Shown here: positions 32,550 through 46,386 of the stretch, piece after piece
Layout of the letters: each line of letters begins with the position of its first letter
Position numbering within the stretch: the first letter of the stretch is position 1
Translations under genes and position numbers: made by a program
Source: Taudactylus pleione
Lineage: Eukaryota > Chordata > Amphibia > Anura > Myobatrachidae
NCBI GenBank assembly: GCA_031769625.1
Contig: JAUIMM010000702.1
Coordinates: 927,001 to 991,000, forward strand
Direction: 5' to 3'
Length of the DNA: 64,000 bases
Notes under the pieces: model-generated
Database searches by the model: none
What the model was told of the DNA's origin: nothing
What the model saw: the letters and a program-made list of their open reading frames with translations, nothing else

Positions 32550-32785
32550 GATGTAGTTCATTTACCGGCGGCCAGAATGCCGGCCGGAGGAATGCCGATG
32601 TCGAAATCCTGACTCGGGAGTAAAGATAGGCGTTGAAATCCTGATGCCTATCTTTTTAGCCTAACGCCGAAATCCCGAAAACTGCCATCCCGAATGAGGG
32701 TAAGCGGAAGATGTTAGCTGTTAGCCATGGTGGGGGGGGGATTAGCTTTAGGGACCCCAACCGGTATTTCATACCCAACCACTCT
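32550..32785. mobile_element. CCGG-type MITE (copy 3, short)
   Basis: The left part TTTACCGGCGGCCAGAATGC and the right part CCGGTATTTCATACC resemble the ends of the element at 45562-46075. Only a trace of the TTAGGG-type interior remains (TTAGCTTTAGGGACCCC). The ends are approximate. Confidence 0.5.
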
Positions 32786-32873
32786 CTCCAATGTGATGTC
32801 CTACATGTGCTGTGGAATGCAAACTTATCTAAACGTTTCATCTCATTCCACCAGGGATGAAGACATCCTTTAT

Positions 32874-34392
<1,519 letters not shown>

Positions 34393-34568
34393 GACGAAAT
34401 GTACAAAGATCTTCCACTCATTGTGAGACAAAGAAGACTACGGCAGTCCAACCGCGGGTTCAGACACATCGATGTATGAGCTTCACAGTAACCAGCATAG
34501 TGTTGCCACATCTACCTATGGGACAGAAAAACAGAGGCAGCCTCATTACTTTTCAATCATCCTCATTT

Positions 34569-34569
34569 G

Positions 34570-34621
<52 letters not shown>

Positions 34622-34735
34622 TTAATTTCACACCCTGATGACAAAGCCATTCCAGCTTTGAAACATCGGCTTAAATAGAATATGCACTTTATTTTTTAAC
34701 AAGTCCGGATGAGTGCCGCCAGCTTCTGCATTGGG
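34569..34735 (+). repeat. TA microsatellite with adjacent GAAACATCGG hairpin motif
   Basis: (TA)n at about 34569-34621 is followed by CCCTGATGA (34633), TTTGAAACATCGG (34657-34669) and GAGTGCCGCC (34711). The same order of motifs occurs at 44115, on the minus strand at 49036-48947, and in both arms of the palindrome at 50324-50522. Confidence 0.55.
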
Positions 34736-34919
34736 AAGAACTGCTTGGTATATATATATACAATCCAGATATCCGGCACTCAATAACCGTCAATGTCTAC
34801 TTCACCACGTTGCCAGCATAAACGTGTATAGTGTGGACACGCTGTAACTAGAAAATGTAACGTGTGGCATTCAGAGGCTACAATAATACTCAAGACAGAT
34901 TACTTCCTGTATATATATT

Positions 34920-35478
34920 AAATAAGGCTACGCTCCAGTTCCATCTCCTTCATCATTTAATACTGTACTTCCACTACCACCTTCAGAATGCTGTACCAAA
35001 CTTTGGAAATGCTTTGCATTGTTACTCTACTCTATTTCAGAATCTTCAAAGCTTTAAGTGGTCCCTGAAAAATGATCTTTTCAGGCAATCTTACCATTTT
35101 TCTAAATACACCTTTCACCTTAAATTCCAATATATAATATCCACACTACTCTCAAAGTAATATAAACTATATTCCAGTATAATCTCAAATGATAACACAA
35201 ATCACTTTTATTTGTCTGACTAGGTCACTCACCATTCTGGAAAATATACAATTTTATATCCTTAAATGCTCAAACATGCACTTACTGCTTCTGTATCACT
35301 CTCTTTTCCTTTTCCCCCATTTGCTATTAGATTGTAAGCTCCTGGGACCAGAAACAAGAGCCCACATTCCTTACTATTGTTTCAAGTAATATTCTGTATT
35401 GTTATACAGTTTTGTAATATATGAGACTGAGTATTTACCTATTGTTCACTACTGTAGGTTATGTTGATGTTTTATAAA
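34920..35478 (+). repeat. CR1/L2-like LINE 3' remnant
   Basis: A decayed frame contains FQNLQSFKWSLKNDLFRQ. It resembles the SFKxxLKxxLFR motif near the C-terminus of CR1/L2-type LINE ORF2. It is followed by ATTAGATTGTAAGCTCCTGG (about 35327-35346) and a TTTATAAATAAAAAAAG tail, the usual 3' UTR arrangement. Reverse transcriptase and endonuclease are absent. Family identity is inferred from a short motif. Confidence 0.45.
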
Positions 35479-36239
35479 TAAAAAAAGCTAAATGAAAAGG
35501 GCATTTTGAAAATATTTAAATAAAAAATGTTTTAGTACCAATATGTAAAAGACTTAAATATTTCTCAAAATGTAAATCAAAAAAGTTGTCTTTTATTAAT
35601 AACATTCCCACAATAAATATTTATCTATGCGTTGGCTCTTTTGGTGTGGAATGTTATATTGGTATATTACATGCTGTGTGCACTATGTCGGGTCTTCTGG
35701 AACTTGAGGAATAATCAGCACTCATCAATAAACACACATCACTCTTTTTCAAGCTGTTTACCATAAACGCCACTTGACATTTACTAGCACTGGTTTAACC
35801 CTGGAAACATGACTTTTGCTTATATTACGGCCTTGATTGATGGTGAGATTGATGCAGTGATAGGTAGCCTCAGTTCTGCTGTGTTTATCCTTTTTACCAA
35901 GCTCCAACTGGACAATGTTAGTTTAATGTTTGGTTTTCCTATGAAGCAGTTCTGTTGTCTTGGATGGTCACTCATACCAAACATTTTTATAGCTAACTTA
36001 GATGTTTTCCCAAGACGTCCATGATATACTAGATGTACTCTTTTACATTTAGTAGTAAAAGTAAATTGGTATTCAATCAAACTAAACAATAAACATTAAC
36101 ACAGAAAACAACAGACTATTTTTTGTCTGAATAAATGACATAATATAATATTTGGTGTATTTTCTCTCCTTTCCCTATTTATATACAGTATGTCGAAGCT
36201 GGATAATTGGCTGAGACAAGATCAGTTTAAAATTGAATC
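35479..36239. other. Unassigned sequence
   Basis: AT-rich unique DNA with no recognised gene or repeat. Confidence 0.4.
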
Positions 36240-36335
36240 GCGGCGACGCCATCTTGCGACTGGCCGCAAGACGCCATCTTGGAAATGAGATCGCAAGAAG
36301 CCATTTTGCGAATGGCCGCCCAAGCGCCATTTTAG
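36240..36335. promoter_or_regulatory. Cluster of four YY1-like motifs
   Basis: GCCATCTT occurs twice (about 36248 and 36272) and GCCATTTT twice (about 36301 and 36327) within 90 bp, separated by related GCGACTGGCCGCAAG-type spacers. CCATnTT is the core of known YY1 sites. The local CpG content is much higher than in the flanks. Function is inferred. It could instead be part of an unrecognised LTR. Confidence 0.4.
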
Positions 36336-38185
36336 ATAAACTCACAATTAAGTACATATGGCGATATTACTATTAGCACCATGCGATTGCATCTTTCATC
36401 ATTTCTCATATACACATTAATACGCACAATTGTGCTGTTAACTAGTCGCATATTAGCGAATGCATAAGACCCTATATGAAAATGCTGTTTAGTAGCTAAA
36501 TGCGCATGCATCTGTCCCAAGTTAACTAGCGTTGTTATATCAAACCCAGCATACTCACACATTACATATCCACGTACAAGGTTCCATAAGCTTTAAGGTA
36601 TAAGATTTAAGTTCGTTCATTTAGTATAAATGCTGTGAAATAAAGATTATTTGGTAACTTATGTTTTATACAGCCGTGTTTGGGTTTGTACTGATGCGTA
36701 CTCTTTCCACAGTATTCCGGTATCATCGGTATGGAGATCGCATCATGCATTCTCAACTTATGAACCGCAGAGACTTCAAGCAACAAAATTTATATAATAT
36801 GAACAACTGTTAGGATGTTGCATGTGGTGGGAATCCAGAGACCCCCAGTTGTTAGAGGCTAGGTTGGGTCTATTTGAATCAGCCTGTTAAACGCTCTGTA
36901 ACAGATGTATCACCCTTGGGAACCAATGGCATCAGCAACAAACGTCTCTATTGTTTTGTCTATTCCTGGGGAATAAATATGTGTGCTCCAGCGCTGGGTT
37001 TTTAGTCTTCGTGCTGAATGCTGATAGACGAGGGGTTTCTTGCTGATGCCTAACATCTGGTCCGGAAGCGCTGCGTATGTATACTGTACTTGGGTCTGTA
37101 TAATTCCTTTGCGCCGAATTGTATCTGGATCAATAGCGTGTAACTAACTGTACTTTTACTTGAATAATACTTGTGCTTTGGAACCACAGATTCCAGGTCT
37201 GAAGTCTTTATTTACTGTATGACTGCGTACGCAAATTAGCGTCATCCTTAGAGGTTTATAGGTAGGATATTAGAAGGTACAGGCAGGGGTATATAGAGGT
37301 TCTAATCCAGTAACGTTAAGTATATCTGCAGCTACAACATTACTTTTGCCCCTTGTAAAGTGTGGAATAATCTTATAAACATTTTCTGTATTCACTGTGA
37401 GGTAACACCACATCTTTGTTCTATTCTGCCCATATTACCACCCTGGCTATGTAGAAAGCTTAATAAATTAAATTACTCAATGCTTGGTTTCATTTTAAAT
37501 TTGTCAGTGTTTTTCATTTTGAGTAGTGTACTTCATTTATTGGAGAGGTATCCTGCTGAGTTCCTTAGACTATTTAAGCATTGTTTTTTAATTTAATTTA
37601 ATTTTTTAAAACTAATTAGAATGTAACTTGTATTCCCACCTGTGAGGCTGCTGAAATGTAAGAAATATTTTACCTAGTATACTTCTTACTATAAATGCCA
37701 CAAATGCAGATCAGAGGTCACAGGTCAGTGTGGTATGATGTAATAAAGTAACTGTTACACCTCTAGGAAAGTGGATCATGATTTGTATTGGCATTCCTAC
37801 TGACTTCCTATACCAACATGCCATTACTTATAATACAGTAGCTCTCCTACTGCATCAGCTGATTTTCCATAGACATTTTAAGAACCTTAAACATTTGCTC
37901 TAATAAGGGAATTAATAGCCTCCAATTTTTAAAATAGTGGCAATTTTACTGGCAAGTTGCTAGCGCATTTCAAGTCACTGTATATAATAGAATGTTACTA
38001 GAGGCAAATAAGCCAGAAATCCCCCAGATTCACTGTCCACTGAATACAAATCACAAATCAGATGTAATAGTCTGTGACTTGTAAATTCGCCGGAGAGTTG
38101 TCAGAAAAACTTGCAGAATAAAAGAGGTAGCTCTGGCTGGCAAGATTGCACACATTGCATGCATGTTATGCTATTTTCTCCCAGC
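36336..38185. other. Unassigned sequence, possible decayed retroelement part
   Basis: Moderately AT-rich. AATAAAG near 36641 and AATAAAT near 36972 could be polyadenylation signals, but no LTR boundary or coding block can be defined. Confidence 0.35.
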
Positions 38186-38662
38186 AGAACATAATAAAGA
38201 GCCACATTAAACATATATATTACTTAAAACTCAATTGAGGGGCCCCAGAAAATCGTAAATATCTTGATGGGCCATAATTGTTTAATTCATTTTTTATTGG
38301 GGCCATAATGTGAACAAATAGGATCATTTAAATATAAAAAAATTATAGTTTTATGTTAATTGAGGCCATAATAATTAATGAATTAATTATAGAAGTACAT
38401 CCCTGCTGGCACTTGTGGTGCCACAAGTTTGTAATATTATTGGTGCTTCTATCATTAATTAATTTGTATGCACCCAGATGACTTAAAAATATTATTGTCT
38501 ACATAATTTTAAATATTATTTTTAAACATTATTGCCCACAATAATAAAATATTTTAATAGTTCTGGTTCATCAATATTTGTATTATTTTGTAGCCCTAAA
38601 TTGAGTATTAATTAATGATAAAATAATACATGTGTTTAATATGGCTCTTCATTATGTACTTT
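38186..38662. mobile_element. Long AT-rich palindromic element
   Basis: The left arm ACATAATAAAGAGCCACATT pairs with the right-arm sequence AATATGGCTCTTCATTATGT. The pairing continues through ATATGTTTAAT and CAATTTAGGG-type blocks. The centre is a CTTGTGGTGCCACAAG palindrome near 38420. About 477 bp with no coding potential. Confidence 0.6.
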
Positions 38663-38751
38663 CTGGTCAGACAGCTCACAATTCGTTGTTTGAGAAATCT
38701 CTCTGACCAGAGTCATTTTCTGTCACGTTTCTGGTGAGTTATAGGGCTCTA

Positions 38752-39818
38752 TTTATTAACATTATTTTTACTAAACTAAAGTGAAAAAGGGTGTTTTCAC
38801 ACCCTTTTCACATGATTTTAGTTTCACCTAAAGTTACTACAGGGCAATTGGAGAAGAATTCGTAAAATTCTACTTCAACTCCTAAGTATCACTTATTTTT
38901 AGTAATCAGATCGCATTTCCCATAATTGCAATGGGAAATGTGATCTGGCCAAAGTTACTAAAAATAAAATGTGAAAAATACCGGGGAAAGCACTGTGATA
39001 ATAACGCCACCTGGAGGTGGCGTTATCCAGGGTCTCCCCCAGTTACTGGACTCCTGCTCTGCTCTGACGGGCATTACCGTTATTTTAGTATTCATGAACA
39101 CACTTAACACAGGAGATATCACTGATATCTCCTGGTTAAGTCCGCCTGCGTTACTTTCCACACTCCCCATACATTAGTATGGGGATATGGAAATGATGCT
39201 ATTCATCAAATTCCAAAAATTATGTATTTTCGGAATTTGATGGAGTTACTATCCGCCACTGTGAGGTGGCGTATAGCAGGTGACACTTACCTGTATCAGC
39301 ATGGGCAGGTCCTCCTCCGCTCCCTCCAGCACTCCCTGGTCTCTCCTCTGGCTCCGGTGGCTGTTCTGACACGTGTTCTCCAGGCATAACACAGCAAAGT
39401 TTAAAAACTTTTTTTTTTTTAAACTTCACTGTGCTCTGCCTGGAGAACACAGTGTCAGCACAGCAGACGGAGCCTGAGGCGGCTGCAGAAGTCGGGGACT
39501 GGGGGCAGGTGAGCGGAGGGGGGAGGGAGAGTTGGGGGGAACACAGAATTTCCGCAGCTGTAGGCAGTGTTGCGCAAGCACTGCTTTTACGGATGTAACA
39601 GCGCATGCGCAGCACTGATTCCGGCTGCGGTAAGGTAGAGTAGAGAGGGTAAACCATCCATTTCCTGAGAATCTGTCATCACAAAAATGACAGCTTTTCG
39701 AAATAGATAGTTATGGAGAGGAGGAATGATGAATTCCTCCAGTAATTAGGTAGAACTCCATGCGAGTTCTAAACCTAATTACCTCCAGAGAAATTTTAGT
39801 CATGATGAATAGGCCCCT
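38752..39818. mobile_element. Hairpin-rich MITE, GGGGCCTATTCATCA family
   Basis: The left end GGGCTCTATTTATTAAC and right end CATGATGAATAGGCCCC are inverted and match 11393-11749. The interior at 38790-39260 is a row of hairpins. Examples are TAACGCCACCTG/CAGGTGGCGTTA at about 39000-39025 and AGGAGATATCA/TGATATCTCCT at about 39110-39132. A clean target duplication is not evident. Confidence 0.6.
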
Positions 39819-39942
39819 CAGTGTTATATCATAGGGTGAAAAGAATGTACTGTCAATATTAATGTATATATATGTCTGTGACTGATGGGAAATTTAGTTT
39901 GGGAAATAATATGTGTTTCAGATATTAGTAGAACAAAATTAT

Positions 39943-40493
39943 GGGCCTGATTCAGAGCCGGACGCTCTGACCAGAGCGCTCGCTCTGAATCAGGGCCCAC
40001 CTCCATAAATATTTAGCGTCCTCCTGGACGCTCGTATAGCTGTGGGTCACCACCCACAGCATATTCGAGCGTGCAGGATGATGGTCGCGATGGTCTTGAC
40101 CATCGCGACCATCGCCAGTGTGAGCAGAAGCCTGCGGTTGAGTTTCTCAACCGCAAGGCCAGGAGTGATTTTGGCTCTATCAGAGCCAAAATCACTCCCA
40201 CTGACACCACTAGTGATGTCAGTGGGGCCGGCCTCTGACAGTAGGCGTTCCCTTGGGAACGCCTCCGTCTGGCAGGCACGCCCCTGGCACGCCCACCAAA
40301 GGGGGCGTGCTGTCAATCAACATCGACAGCACGCTCCCTTTGATCAGACACAACGAGCGAAGGAAAGTCCTTCGCTCGTCGCGTCTCGCGCATGCGCACG
40401 ACCGGAGCTCCCTCCGTTGTGCGCATGCGCAGTGCACCCCATCGACCCACTTGCGAGCGGACAGCCGCTCGCGAGTGGGTCTGAATCAGGCCC
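39943..40493. mobile_element. Harbinger-like palindrome-cluster MITE
   Basis: The ends GGGCCTGATTCAGA and TCTGAATCAGGCCC are perfect inverted repeats, flanked by TAT on both sides. The interior is almost entirely a row of consecutive hairpins. Examples are a 16-bp stem at 40080-40113 (GATGGTCGCGATGGTC), a 9-bp stem at 40134-40154, a 17-bp stem at 40162-40198 (GGAGTGATTTTGGCTCT), a perfect 20-bp palindrome GGCGTTCCCTTGGGAACGCC, and later stems with GAGCGAAGGA and GCGCATGCGCAC. It is GC-rich. Shadow frames are not genes. The closest relative is at 59303-59851. Confidence 0.85.
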
Positions 40494-40496
40494 TAT

Positions 40497-41226
40497 GTTT
40501 CCAAAGCTTTAATTTCTGAAACATTTTTGTTACAGTAAAGTTTGTTACAGTTGCTTACCTAACGTACCACTCTCAGGTTCCAAGCCTTTAATGAAACATT
40601 AACTCAACAGGTCAACAAAACCTTTTCCCTCAGCCTATACATCTGTATTGACTATAGGGCTGATTCCGGGGGGAGAAGAGCAACAAGCAGTCGTAAGTAG
40701 AAAACTCCTGATATTCTCTACAACACATCTCATTGCTAACATGTTTTCTTACTGCCAGGCATAACTAAAATAAATACTATGTTCATTCATTACAGGTGGA
40801 GTAGAGATCAGTGCACCTTCCTGGTCAATATTCTTCAAAATCTTGAAATATTACTTCTCAAGTGTATGTACAGTGTAAAATAGTTACAATACAGAAGATA
40901 AAATTCAGTTAACTAAAAGCATTATGGGCTACTTACAAAAGTACAACACTATTGGCCATCATTGCAGATTCTGTTTGAACACACCATTCCACTATTTTTT
41001 ATACAAATTAGTGCAATATTATGCTATCTTTGCATCTGCTAGGGTCAGGGCTGTAGAGAGCCTGGCCGGGCCTGAGTAATGGCTAGGGAGTGTGGCCTGC
41101 AAGGAGGCATGGCCACGCCCCTGCACAAATAAATATAAAACTATTTTATATGAGGGGCCACCATTTTGCCCATCAGCCTGGGGCAGATCCAGGAGGGGGG
41201 AGTGATTAGCGAGATCGCTCTCCATC
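40497..41226. other. Unassigned sequence
   Basis: Mostly unique. A CAGGGCTGTAGAGAGCC block at about 41046 starts GC-rich sequence that could be an older element into which the hAT at 41235 inserted. Confidence 0.4.
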
Positions 41227-41994
41227 CTCCTATCCAGGGCTGGTGCAAGGTTTCTAGGATCTCTAGGTAAAACTTCATCCTACCACTCCTGTTCCCCCCA
41301 AAATCCTCAACCTAGCCATATACATACAACCACACATACATGCTTTTGACCAAGTCTTGGGCACAATATTTGTGTGGGTACTGTGGACAGTGGACTCCAC
41401 CAGGGATTTCTCTTATATCCTGAATGGCCACTCCAACAGTGACTACTTGTACTTTGTATCTTTGGCATGAATTTGGGGTCAGCTAATAAACACTAGACAC
41501 ATAGGGCCGACGATTGGTAAGTGTGTATGCACTTACTAATTGTCAGATGTGATGGCAGATCCATTGTCCTAGTGTGTACCCAGCTTTAGCCTCTACCACC
41601 TCTGATGGGAGGCTATTTTATTTATATAGCGATCTATTCATCATGATGATGACAACACTGTCAGGACTTCTGGCTGTCACTTCAAATTTTAAATCAAACA
41701 CAAGTGTAGCTTGCTGTATTCACTATATAAGTGTATAGAGAGTAGCAATAAATCCACTCGGCTATAGAGCAAAACATTGGTGGATCAGTTCTCTTTAAAC
41801 AATGCCTTGATATCAACCTAGGAGAGGGCGACTTCTGTTATACATGACAAGAAAACACCACTCTCCGGTTAGCATAAGGAAAGACCTTTTTTTACAACAC
41901 ATAAAATTATATCATACATCCATGAGAACAAAATTATATTTCATAGCTTGTGCCAGACCTTAAATATAAATATATACATATATATACACACTAA

Positions 41995-42377
41995 AGGCCC
42001 CCATACACCAGCGTGATTTGTAGACTATCACACGATTTTCGACTCGATGTTCGATCAGTCTTGTTGAAATCGTGCATTTTTTTCATCCGATGCGCGCTCC
42101 CGTGGTCCTTCAATCGTATCTTATGATCATATGTGCAGCACATATGTTCCATCGTATCGTGTTCAGAACATGGCATTTTTTTTCTATACGATCCATCGTG
42201 TGGCAATATAGTCATTTCAATGACTGTTTGTCCCTATTCCCTAATGAGCGCGTGAGACACAGGATCGATCTTACGACAGATCCTGTGCTAAGACAAAAAA
42301 GAAATGGTGATGACGGGACTGCAGGGTAATCCGATGTGCATCGGATCGGATGCTGATCGCGTAGGTGTATGGGCCCT
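41995..42377. mobile_element. MITE with AGGSCCCATACACC ends nested in hAT
   Basis: The inverted ends are AGGCCCCCATACACC and GGTGTATGGGCCCT. Internal hairpins include CATATGTGC/GCACATATG. A clean duplication is not seen. Confidence 0.65.
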
Positions 42378-42379
42378 AT

Positions 42380-42590
42380 AACACATAAACACTATACACA
42401 CATTAACATATATACACACTAACACATACAATGTATACATGCACTGAGACATACACAATAACACATACATACACACTAACACATACACTGACACATACAC
42501 AATAACACATACATTGTATACATACACTATCACATATACACAGACACTAACACATAGTTACACATATTTACACAGTACACAAACATACTT
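42380..42590. repeat. ACACATACACTA-type simple repeat
   Basis: A run of ACACATA, CACTAACACATACA and CAATAACACATAC variants with a loose period of 12-14 bp. Confidence 0.75.
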
Positions 42591-42976
42591 ATCTTATTGA
42601 TGCAGCAGCTGCTGCAAGTTGCTAATGGGGGGAACCTTGCATCATTAGGCCCACTCACAATGCAATAAATGCCACGATTTGCGCTTGATATGGGGGCGGG
42701 GCTTGCCATATTTGCTCCGTCCCCACTTCTGCTGATGTCAAGGGGAATCAGTCCATCAGGGGGGGTTTCCCCTGCGTGCGCTAGAGGAGGCTGAGGATTG
42801 GGGCTGGGACTGTCAGTCGCAGATGGGAAGCAGGCAAGGGACGTGCTAGCGCTGGTCTCCATCTCTCAGGAACACACTTCATTTTTTTTCCTCTAACTCT
42901 GCAGCGCACTCCAGGGGCTGGCGCTCTTGGCAGCTACCTAAAGCTGCCTAATAATAGTGCCGGCCCAGCTCCTATC

Positions 42977-44641
42977 TGGTGTAGGCACATACTATCCCAG
43001 AACACACAATATGGAACGTACACACTATGTAATCTTTGGAATGACAGCACAATATATCAAGTCGGGTGATATATTGCTCCTGTACAAAGTTCAGTCATGC
43101 GTACACATTACGCGGTGTGCACCACATCATACATCCGTACATTGCATTGTCCCATCTGAAGTGCAGCACAGCAGATGGGACAGTGTGATGAACGATGTGT
43201 GTATAGATTGGATGTATACGATGGTCGTGCAGTTTGGTCGCAGATTATATGATTTCACAATATATCGTATAGTATGTACCCAGCGTAAAACTTTTTTTTT
43301 ACAGTACATTTCATATACAGTACATTTGAGATACTATTTATAACTTCTTATTATATAACATCAGCCCATTGGTACATTACTTTGATCACATTGTTTGTTT
43401 TTGTTCATAAAACAGATCATCTTAGCAAACAGCTGACCAATGCGGAATGTTTAGTTTCTTAGGTCACTTCCTCTTTTAACTCATCATTTTATTTTATTAT
43501 TTCTATTCCCAGCATTTTTATTGATAAAATGAAAGCATATTTCTCAATGAAGCAAATACGTTCCCTCCCTCCCTACATAGCTGTTGATTTCATTAACTCT
43601 TTAGCATTCATATTTGCATGGTGTGCTAATACCTTCTTATTTTATATTGTCGTGGACACTGACTTTATCAGTTGTTAGTACAGCTAACAAAATGATGGAT
43701 TGTAACAAATTCTTGGGCTGCTGTATTTTAGACAAAAAACACTTTTCAATATTGTTTTGATTTCCAATACTTGAAGCACTTTTGTTACTTTCAGGAGGAG
43801 TAACCCAGTTAAATGTATAAGAAAGATTGATTTTCTCTTATCTGCACTCTTTGAGTGTCCAGAAAATTCTTGAACAGCTAAAGTACCCTGTGTCTCCTTA
43901 TCACTACTGACACAATGATAAAAGCAGGGTGGGTTAATGACAGATAAAATTCTTGTGGATATATTTGTTAAATCTTTCTTGTGTATGTGTATATGCCATT
44001 ATTAGATTGCCATAACTTGTATTAGCATGCTACTAGTCTTTGAATGAAAATATCTGTGTTATCAGTCGAGATACACATATATACACTATAAAAGGTATGT
44101 ATTATTTCTTGTTATCCCTGAGGAAATGTCGCATTAGACATGAAACGTTGGAATTAATGTTGCAGTACGTGTGCTTTTTTTCACTGAAAGTGTCAGTGTT
44201 GGGAGGCTGGTGCATATTATGAGCCATATTTCTTGAGTATCGGATCACAGATTAAGGATGTGACATGTCCCCGAAACGGTCACAAAACGCCGGTGTTTTT
44301 AGCAAACACTCCCCATTACCACCGCCAAATGCTCCCTGACTGTCAATCAAAATACACGCTGGGAGACACTACAATAATGTACCTCGACGCCTGCGCAGCA
44401 CGACTCATACGCATGTGCGGATGGCCGGTAATTGCTCATCTGCATAAACATCAATATAGCATACAACTCTGAATCCGACCCAGTATTAGACCACATCTCT
44501 ATGCTATCTCTAAACTCTCTATGCTATTCCTACGCTATTGTGGAGCATAAGTATAGACACTGACTACACCTGACATACACCTGGTGATAATGCTACTGGT
44601 TTTGAGCTTGCATCTAGAGAAGCATCCAAATGAATATAAGA
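42977..44641. other. Mostly unassigned sequence
   Basis: The first 300 bp look weakly palindromic (GCACATACTATCC near 42988 and GTATAGTATGTACCCAGC near 43265), a partial copy of the GGCTGGGTACACACTA family. A CCCTGAGGA...GAAACGTTGG motif lies at 44115-44151. No gene is recognised. Confidence 0.4.
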
Positions 44642-44642
44642 A

Positions 44643-44676
<34 letters not shown>
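44642..44676. repeat. (TA)n microsatellite
   Basis: An uninterrupted TA run. Confidence 0.9.
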
Positions 44677-44678
<2 letters not shown>

Positions 44679-45561
44679 GTGGTTTTATTACATGCATCTT
44701 TACCCTCGCATGCGCTAAATGCAAATGTGCCACTGTAAATGAGCCAATTCTTTAATAGGTTTATGGGGTCCAGCTACTTAGTATGGGTATTGACATGTAC
44801 TGGCCTGTTACATTTTTGACCAGCATACATTTGGAGTAGCTTCCATGACTTCTGGCATAATTATGAGTAATTACGAGTATTGTGATGTTGCTGCTATAAC
44901 TTTTGAGGCAGTCCTGGAATAATGATGAGTTCTTTGGAAGATTGTGAAACTGATGTTGGAAGAACTCCTGTCAGTGCGGTATAGCTATAAAAGTAACAGT
45001 GGAAAGCCTTGCTGCAACTTCAATATGCTATGTACAATAGGATGATCAGGGTTGACTGCTTATATTAAGCAATTCCCGACTACAGAAACTCTGGCCAGAT
45101 TTGATTTGTTGGACTACAAGGTAAGTAATTTGTGGTGGCCCTCTGCTACATGTTTTGAGGGAGTATTCCTTCAGAACTGCATGCACAACCTCAGGGAGGA
45201 GGGACTGCTTGGGTCAATAGGACCCTACTTACTAGCACCCTGGTTGTCATGTCTACATTGTGGCCACAGCAGAAACACCACCACAGCCAGGACTGGATAT
45301 TCTCAGTGCTTGATGGGCTTTGGGTCCTAATTAGGACACTTTAAAGATATCACGTTCAATATTCATTGAGCTGCTCTTGTCCTGTAGTCACTTATTGGCA
45401 TGTTCTTAAAGAAATTTTTTTTTAATACTTTTTATATAGGGTATGATTTACTGAAAGATCTTGCTTCCATCTCTTAGTCAGGTTAGGTGACAAACAAATA
45501 GATGACTTTTATTTTCTCCTGACTAATCATTTGAAGCAAACAAAGGTCCACCAAGCTAAAG

Positions 45562-46075
45562 GGGAGGCAATCGGGAAGACGACTGCCTAAATACCGGCAG
45601 CCGGCTTCCCGACTGCCATTTCCCGGCAAGGGTGAAATGCCGGGCGTCTAGATGTAGACGCCCGCATTTCCCCGACGCCGGGAGACCGGCGCCCGGCATC
45701 CTGATTGTAGGGATGCCGGGCGCCGCGAGCGGACAGCCGCAGGGGGGAGGGTTAGGTTTAGGGCTCCCGAGGGGGACTTAGGGTTAGGCACCCCCACGGG
45801 AGGGTTAGGGTTAGGCTAGGGGGAGGGAGGGTTAGGCATTAGGCAGCGGAGAAGGGGGTGGTTAGGGTTATGCACTTAGAGGGGGGATTAGGGTTAGGCA
45901 CTTGGGGGGGAAGTTAGGGTTAGGCACCCCTAAGGAGGGTTAGGGGGGTTAGGTTAGGTTAGTAAATACTTACCTATCCACGATCGGGATTTCCAGCGTT
46001 GTCGGGCTTCCGCTGTGTCGCACTCTGCTCCTGTCGGGCTGCCGCTGACGGCCGGCGGTATTTCATACCAATTCC
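45562..46075. mobile_element. MITE with TTAGGG-rich interior (copy 4)
   Basis: It is flanked by AGCTAAAG on both sides (45554-45561 and 46076-46083), a perfect 8-bp duplication. The subterminal parts are inverted (AAATACCGGCAGCCGGC at the left, GCCGGCGGTATTT at the right). The interior at 45740-45965 is a G-rich array of TTAGGGTTAGGCACCCC-type units matching 13655-13925. Confidence 0.75.
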
Positions 46076-46386
46076 AGCTAAAGTACATCATAACTTCAGG
46101 TATGCTTCAGAAATAATGCATTATGCTTATACAGTATTATAAAACATCCCTAAAAGTGGTTTGTTTGTTTTGTTTGTTTGAATTATTGAAAAATTGTAAT
46201 GACCACAAGTTAACAATGACTAAAATGGTTTATCTCTTCCAAGAATTTTAGAGTAGACTGAAGCCTTGGGACCCACAACCCTTCCCACTTGCCCTTGTGT
46301 AAGAAAGTACAAAGACTAAACAATTAAGGCCAATAAAGCTGGGTTTGAATAACAACTTGAGATCCAGATACAGCATGGAACTTTTA

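Larger units (their letters stand above)
41235..42968. mobile_element. Non-autonomous hAT element (CAGGGCYGG ends)
   Basis: The left end CAGGGCTGGTGC and right end GTGCCGGCCCAG are near-inverted. They are flanked by a perfect 8-bp duplication CTCCTATC (41227-41234 and 42969-42976). It is related to 27113-29889. It carries a nested MITE at 41995-42377, an ACACATACACTA-type simple repeat at 42380-42590, and no transposase. Confidence 0.85.

Noticed and set aside
36600..37330. A retroviral-type LTR around the AATAAA signals
   Set aside because: I could not find a TG...CA pair with a target duplication, a promoter at a sensible distance or any adjacent retroelement coding sequence.
39220..40519. 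Several 70-156-codon frames in GC-rich sequence, and the similar 168-193-codon frames at 59261-59913
   Set aside because: They fall in the palindrome-cluster MITEs, where hairpins produce mirrored frames on both strands. The two copies do not keep a common protein sequence beyond DNA similarity.
45052..45330. 92-codon plus-strand frame in unique DNA as a possible exon
   Set aside because: No recognisable domain, and no splice or promoter context that sets it apart from chance.
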